A DNA stretch of 5,414 nucleotides from Pseudofrankia asymbiotica (GTDB lineage Bacteria > Actinomycetota > Actinomycetes > Frankiales > Frankiaceae). The position numbers and the translations under genes are program-made. How positions within the stretch are numbered: the first letter of the stretch is position 1; each line of letters opens with the position of its first letter. The stretch is taken from positions 136,140 to 141,553 of the forward strand of contig NZ_MOMC01000034.1 in the NCBI RefSeq assembly GCF_001983105.1, written 5' to 3'. Under the pieces are notes generated by a model. It made no database searches and had not been told where the DNA came from. It saw only the letters and a program-made list of their open reading frames with translations. Shown piece by piece: positions 1 through 5,414 of this stretch.

Positions 1-279
1 GACGAGGTGATCAGCGAGCTGGCCGCCACCGAGCTGGAGGCGATGATGCCGAGCCTGACCGCCGGGATGATCCCGAAGATGGAGGCGTGCCTGCGGGCCG
101 TCCAGGGCGGCGTGCCGCAGGCGCACGTGCTCGACGGCCGGGTACCGCACGCGGTGCTCCTGGAGATCTTCACCGACGAGGGCGTCGGCACCCTGATCAC
201 CCCCGACGCCAAGCACTCCGACGACGCTCCGGCGGCCCCCGCCGCGACCGTGACCAGCCCGATTGGAGGCCTCGCATGA
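1..279 (+). CDS. argB: Acetylglutamate kinase (NAGK), C-terminal part only
   Basis: This is the last 92 residues of N-acetylglutamate kinase, which phosphorylates N-acetyl-L-glutamate with ATP in the second step of the acetylated arginine pathway in the cytoplasm. The reading frame is open from base 1, so the start lies outside the window. Visible family features are the GMIPK segment (fragment residues 22-26, with the conserved lysine at 26), the DGRVPH motif (45-50) and the [12 protein letters not shown] block (53-64). In arginine-inhibited NAGKs the C-terminal region takes part in feedback control, so inhibition by arginine is plausible but not shown here. After TLI the protein carries about 25 extra residues rich in Ala, Pro and Asp, which look disordered. 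The stop TGA (277-279) overlaps the argD start as ATGA, implying translational coupling. The identification is secure from the motifs and from the neighbouring argD. Confidence 0.97.
   Translation, partial: DEVISELAATELEAMMPSLTAGMIPKMEACLRAVQGGVPQAHVLDGRVPHAVLLEIFTDEGVGTLITPDAKHSDDAPAAPAATVTSPIGGLA
265..269 (+). promoter_or_regulatory. Ribosome binding site of argD
   Basis: GGAGG ends six bases before the ATG at 276 and lies inside the last codons of argB. It fixes the argD start at 276 rather than at an in-frame ATG at 87, which would overlap most of the argB fragment and add a low-complexity arginine-rich leader. Confidence 0.85.
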
Positions 280-1484
280 GCCAGACCACCACGGCCCCCG
301 TCGCCGACCTGTTCGACCGGCGCGACAAGGTCGTCATGGGCACCTACGGCCGGCCGGCCGTGACGCTCACCCGCGGCGAGGGCACCCGGGTCTGGGACGC
401 CGACGGCAACGAGTACGTCGACCTGCTCGCCGGGATCGCCGTGTCCGTGCTCGGCCACGGCCACCCGGCCATCGGGGCCGCCGTCGCCGCCCAGGTCTCG
501 CGGCTCTGCCACACGTCGAACCTGTACGTCAACGAGCCGCAGGTGCTGCTCGCCGAGCGGCTGGTCGCCCTGCTGGGGACGGACGCGCGGATCTTCTTCG
601 GGAACTCCGGCGCCGAGGCCAACGAGTGCGCCATCAAGATCAGCCGGAAGACCGGCCGGAAGGAGATCATCGCCACCGACGGGTCGTTCCACGGCCGGAC
701 GATGGGGGCGCTGTCGATCACCGGCCAGCCTGGCAAGCGGACGCCGTTCGAGCCGCTGTTGCCGGGCGCGCGCTTCGTCCCGTATGGCGACGTCGCCGCG
801 CTGAAGGAGGCGATCAGCGAGCGCACCGCCGCGGTGTTCCTGGAGCCGACGCTCGGCGAGGCGGGCGTGATCCCGCCGCCGCCCGACTACCTCGCCGCCG
901 CCCGGGCACTGTGCGACGAGACCGGGGCGCTGCTCGTCCTCGACGAGATCCAGAGCGGCATCGGCCGGACCGGCGCCTGGTTCGCCCACCAGCACGAGGG
1001 CGTCCTACCCGACGTCGTCACCCTGGCCAAGGGGCTGGCCGGCGGGCTGCCCATCGGGGCCTGCATCGGCATCGGCGCCGCCGGCAGCCTGCTCGGCCCC
1101 GGCGAGCACGGCAGCACCTTCGGCGGCGGCCCCGTCGTCTGCGCCGCGGCGCTGGCCGTCCTCGACACGATCGAGTCCGAGGGGCTGCTCGCGTCAGCCA
1201 CCCGGGTCGGCGCGCGGCTGGCGGCCGGCATCCAGGCCGCGGCGGACGCCGGCGTGCCCGGCATCGCCGGCGTGCAGGGCACGGGACTGTGGCTGGGGAT
1301 CGAGCTGTCGACGACCACCCCCGGCGCGTTCGAAGCGGCGGCCCGCACCGCCGGCTTCCTCGTCAACGGGATCGCGCCCGACCGGGTTCGGCTCGCCCCG
1401 CCGCTCGTGCTCACCGAGGCGGACGCCGACGCCTTCCTCGCGGCCCTGCCCGGCATCGCCGCGGCGGCGCGGCAGGCCGCCTGA
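276..1484 (+). CDS. argD: Acetylornithine aminotransferase
   Basis: This 402-residue class-III PLP-dependent aminotransferase converts N-acetylglutamate semialdehyde and glutamate to N-acetylornithine and 2-oxoglutarate. Many bacterial ArgD proteins also act as N-succinyl-diaminopimelate aminotransferase in lysine synthesis; that is possible here but not shown. Visible motifs in order: NSGAEANE (110-117, PLP phosphate loop), GSFHGRT (136-142, aromatic and His near the cofactor), EPTLGEAG (190-197), VLDEIQSG (221-228, with D223 expected to bind the pyridine nitrogen), [13 protein letters not shown] (249-261, with K252 the Schiff-base lysine), HGSTFGGGP (278-286) and VRLAPPL (371-377, conserved Arg 372). 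Length is normal for the family. The start is ATG 276, supported by GGAGG and by the four-base overlap with argB. No frameshift or missing catalytic residue is seen. The next gene, argF, begins 61 nt after the stop. Confidence 0.98.
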   Translation: MSQTTTAPVADLFDRRDKVVMGTYGRPAVTLTRGEGTRVWDADGNEYVDLLAGIAVSVLGHGHPAIGAAVAAQVSRLCHTSNLYVNEPQVLLAERLVALLGTDARIFFGNSGAEANECAIKISRKTGRKEIIATDGSFHGRTMGALSITGQPGKRTPFEPLLPGARFVPYGDVAALKEAISERTAAVFLEPTLGEAGVIPPPPDYLAAARALCDETGALLVLDEIQSGIGRTGAWFAHQHEGVLPDVVTLAKGLAGGLPIGACIGIGAAGSLLGPGEHGSTFGGGPVVCAAALAVLDTIESEGLLASATRVGARLAAGIQAAADAGVPGIAGVQGTGLWLGIELSTTTPGAFEAAARTAGFLVNGIAPDRVRLAPPLVLTEADADAFLAALPGIAAAARQAA

Positions 1485-1508
1485 TGGCCGCCGCCGTCAG
1501 GATTCGCA

Positions 1509-1528
1509 CCCGGTCCCGCCGGGACCCG

Positions 1529-1529
<1 letters not shown>
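1509..1529 (+). other. Imperfect dyad between argD and argF
   Basis: GGTCCC (1512-1517) and GGGACC (1521-1526) form a perfect 6-bp inverted repeat around a 3-nt spacer. After a C-C mismatch, two more pairs extend it to 1509 and 1529. There is no T-tract, so a classical terminator is unlikely. It could be an mRNA stem that limits read-through or stabilises an end. A second GGACC at 1528-1532 could compete for the same left arm. Confidence 0.45.
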
Positions 1530-2535
<1,006 letters not shown>

Positions 2536-2539
2536 ACAT

Positions 2540-2582
2540 CCGGACCCTCAGAGCCGGGGCCCGGCATCAGGTCAAGGTCCGG
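2540..2582 (+). other. Nested stem-loop between argF and argR
   Basis: Just after the argF stop, CCGGACC (2540-2546) pairs perfectly with GGTCCGG (2576-2582). Inside it GCCGG (2553-2557) pairs with CCGGC (2561-2565) across a 3-nt loop. The left arm can also pair as GGACCC (2542-2547) with GGGTCC (2595-2600), so two exclusive folds are possible. No T-tract follows. A role in processing, partial termination or control of argR is inference. Confidence 0.4.
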
Positions 2583-2637
2583 CGTCGTCGTGGCGGGTCC
2601 CCGCGACGGACTTCATCGTGACGACTACAGGGGTGCT

Positions 2638-3279
2638 ATGACATCGGGCACGAGGCCGGCGGCGCCGCTGACCAAACGCGCCCGGCAGGCCCGGCTGGCG
2701 GCGCTGGTCGCGGCGCACCCGGTGCGCTCCCAGACCGAGCTCGCCCGGCTGCTCGCGGCCGAGGGCGTCCGGGTGACCCAGGCGACGCTGTCACGCGACC
2801 TGGAGGAGCTGGGCGCGACCAAGGTCCGCGGCCAGGACGGCACGCTCGTCTACACGGTCGACCCGGGGCTCGCGCCGGCGGAGACGGTCCGGCTGCCGCT
2901 GTCCCGGCTGTGCGAGGACCTGCTGGTCTCGGCGGAGGCCAACGGCGACCTCGTCGTGCTGCGCACCCCGCCGGGCGCCGCGCAGCTGTTCGCGTCGGCG
3001 CTGGACCGGGCCGCACTGCCGGAGGTCATGGGCACCATCGCCGGCGACGACACGGTTCTCGTCGTCTGCCGGGCTCTCACGTCGCCAGCCGGTGGCGAGG
3101 ACGAGCCGGCCGCGGCCCTCGGCGGGCTCGAGCCGGTGGTGCCCTCGCCCGCGATGGTGGCCGCGCGCGCGGTGGTGGCCGTGCCGACCGGGCCTCGGCT
3201 GGCCGCCCGCCTGCTCGGGCTCGCCGAGGGCCGCGGCCGGCTCGGCGGGGACGACGAGGACGATCCGCCGGCGCCTTGA
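2638..3279 (+). CDS. argR: Arginine repressor with an unusual C-terminal insertion
   Basis: This 213-residue protein is the hexameric arginine-responsive repressor of arginine biosynthesis. The N-terminal winged helix-turn-helix spans about residues 14-75 and contains SQTELARLL (31-39) and the recognition helix [13 protein letters not shown] (47-59), with the Ser-Arg pair at 52-53. A linker leads to the oligomerisation and arginine-binding domain, with LRTPPGAA (108-115), the ALDRA segment (121-125) and GTIAGDDT (132-139). The two Asp residues (137-138) are the family's arginine ligands. Usual length is about 150-170 residues. Here roughly 30-40 extra residues (about 147-182) separate the last strand (TVLVVCR) from the final helix ([13 protein letters not shown]), and the protein ends in an acidic tail (DDEDD). 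Codon bias stays normal through the insertion, so it is not an obvious frameshift. ATG 2638 is preferred, with AGGGG at 2629-2633; an in-frame GTG at 2590 would add 16 unconserved residues. ArgR probably regulates its own operon. Confidence 0.95.
   Translation: MTSGTRPAAPLTKRARQARLAALVAAHPVRSQTELARLLAAEGVRVTQATLSRDLEELGATKVRGQDGTLVYTVDPGLAPAETVRLPLSRLCEDLLVSAEANGDLVVLRTPPGAAQLFASALDRAALPEVMGTIAGDDTVLVVCRALTSPAGGEDEPAAALGGLEPVVPSPAMVAARAVVAVPTGPRLAARLLGLAEGRGRLGGDDEDDPPAP
3155..3181 (+). repeat. Direct repeat around a short palindrome inside the ArgR insertion
   Basis: TGGTGGCCG occurs at 3155-3163 and again at 3173-3181, an 18-bp offset equal to six codons. The bases between include the palindrome CCGCGCGCGCGG (3161-3172). 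The coded residues, MVAARA then VVAVPT, are a degenerate repeat. This is consistent with growth of the insertion by small in-frame duplication, though the repeat is short and may be chance in such G+C-rich DNA. Confidence 0.5.
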
Positions 3280-3300
3280 GACACGAGCGCCTTGAGACAC
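3271..3300 (+). repeat. Tandem 14-bp repeat spanning the argR stop codon
   Basis: GCGCCTTGAGACAC stands at 3271-3284 and again, without mismatch, at 3287-3300, separated by GA (16-bp period). The first copy holds the argR stop TGA (3277-3279), and the second repeats that TGA 16 bases on. It looks like a recent short duplication at the end of argR. Its low-GC flavour (TTGAGACAC) stands out from the surroundings. Confidence 0.9.
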
Positions 3301-3334
3301 AGACGAGGTCGCGACGCAGGCAGTCGCGTGACAT

Positions 3335-5414
<2,080 letters not shown>

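Noticed and set aside
87..275. In-frame upstream extension of argD from ATG 87
   Set aside because: It would overlap the conserved end of argB and add an arginine-rich leader. GGAGG before ATG 276 and the ATGA overlap give a better start.
2590..2637. In-frame GTG start 16 codons upstream of the chosen argR start
   Set aside because: Its nearest purine-rich site (AAGG, 2574-2577) is 12 bases away and the added residues are not conserved. ATG 2638 has AGGGG close by, although the 4-base spacing is slightly short.

Overview
The window is very rich in G+C, with G or C in almost every third codon position, and its genes match actinobacterial arginine-biosynthesis proteins. A Frankia-like or related actinomycete is the best guess. 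That rests on base composition and recalled protein similarity, not on a search.

All genes lie on the + strand and look like one transcription unit. From left to right they are: the last 92 residues of ArgB (N-acetylglutamate kinase, entering from the left edge); argD, overlapping argB by ATGA; a 61-nt gap with two small dyads; argF; a 102-nt gap with a nested stem-loop; argR, the arginine repressor; a 69-nt gap that begins in a tandem 14-bp repeat; argH; and an Mpg/AAG-type 3-methyladenine DNA glycosylase cut off by the right edge. The order argB-D-F-R-H follows the familiar actinobacterial argCJBDFRGH cluster, except that argG is absent between argR and argH. No stretch over 300 bases is without a gene.

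ArgB phosphorylates N-acetylglutamate. ArgD makes N-acetylornithine after ArgC, which is not in the window. ArgF turns ornithine and carbamoyl phosphate into citrulline, and ArgH splits argininosuccinate into arginine and fumarate. ArgR is expected to sense arginine and repress the cluster. The cluster promoter and operator presumably lie left of the window; I see no convincing ARG box inside it. The glycosylase is a DNA-repair gene with no metabolic link, probably carried along by position.

I find no new biological system. The main pathway is ordinary. The unusual points are a roughly 30-40 residue in-frame insertion near the C-terminus of ArgR, low-complexity tails on several otherwise conserved enzymes, a 14-bp tandem duplication across the argR stop codon, possible leader structures before argF and argR, and a run of four dyads between argH and the recognisable start of the glycosylase. 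One of these dyads is a perfect 28-bp all-G/C palindrome.
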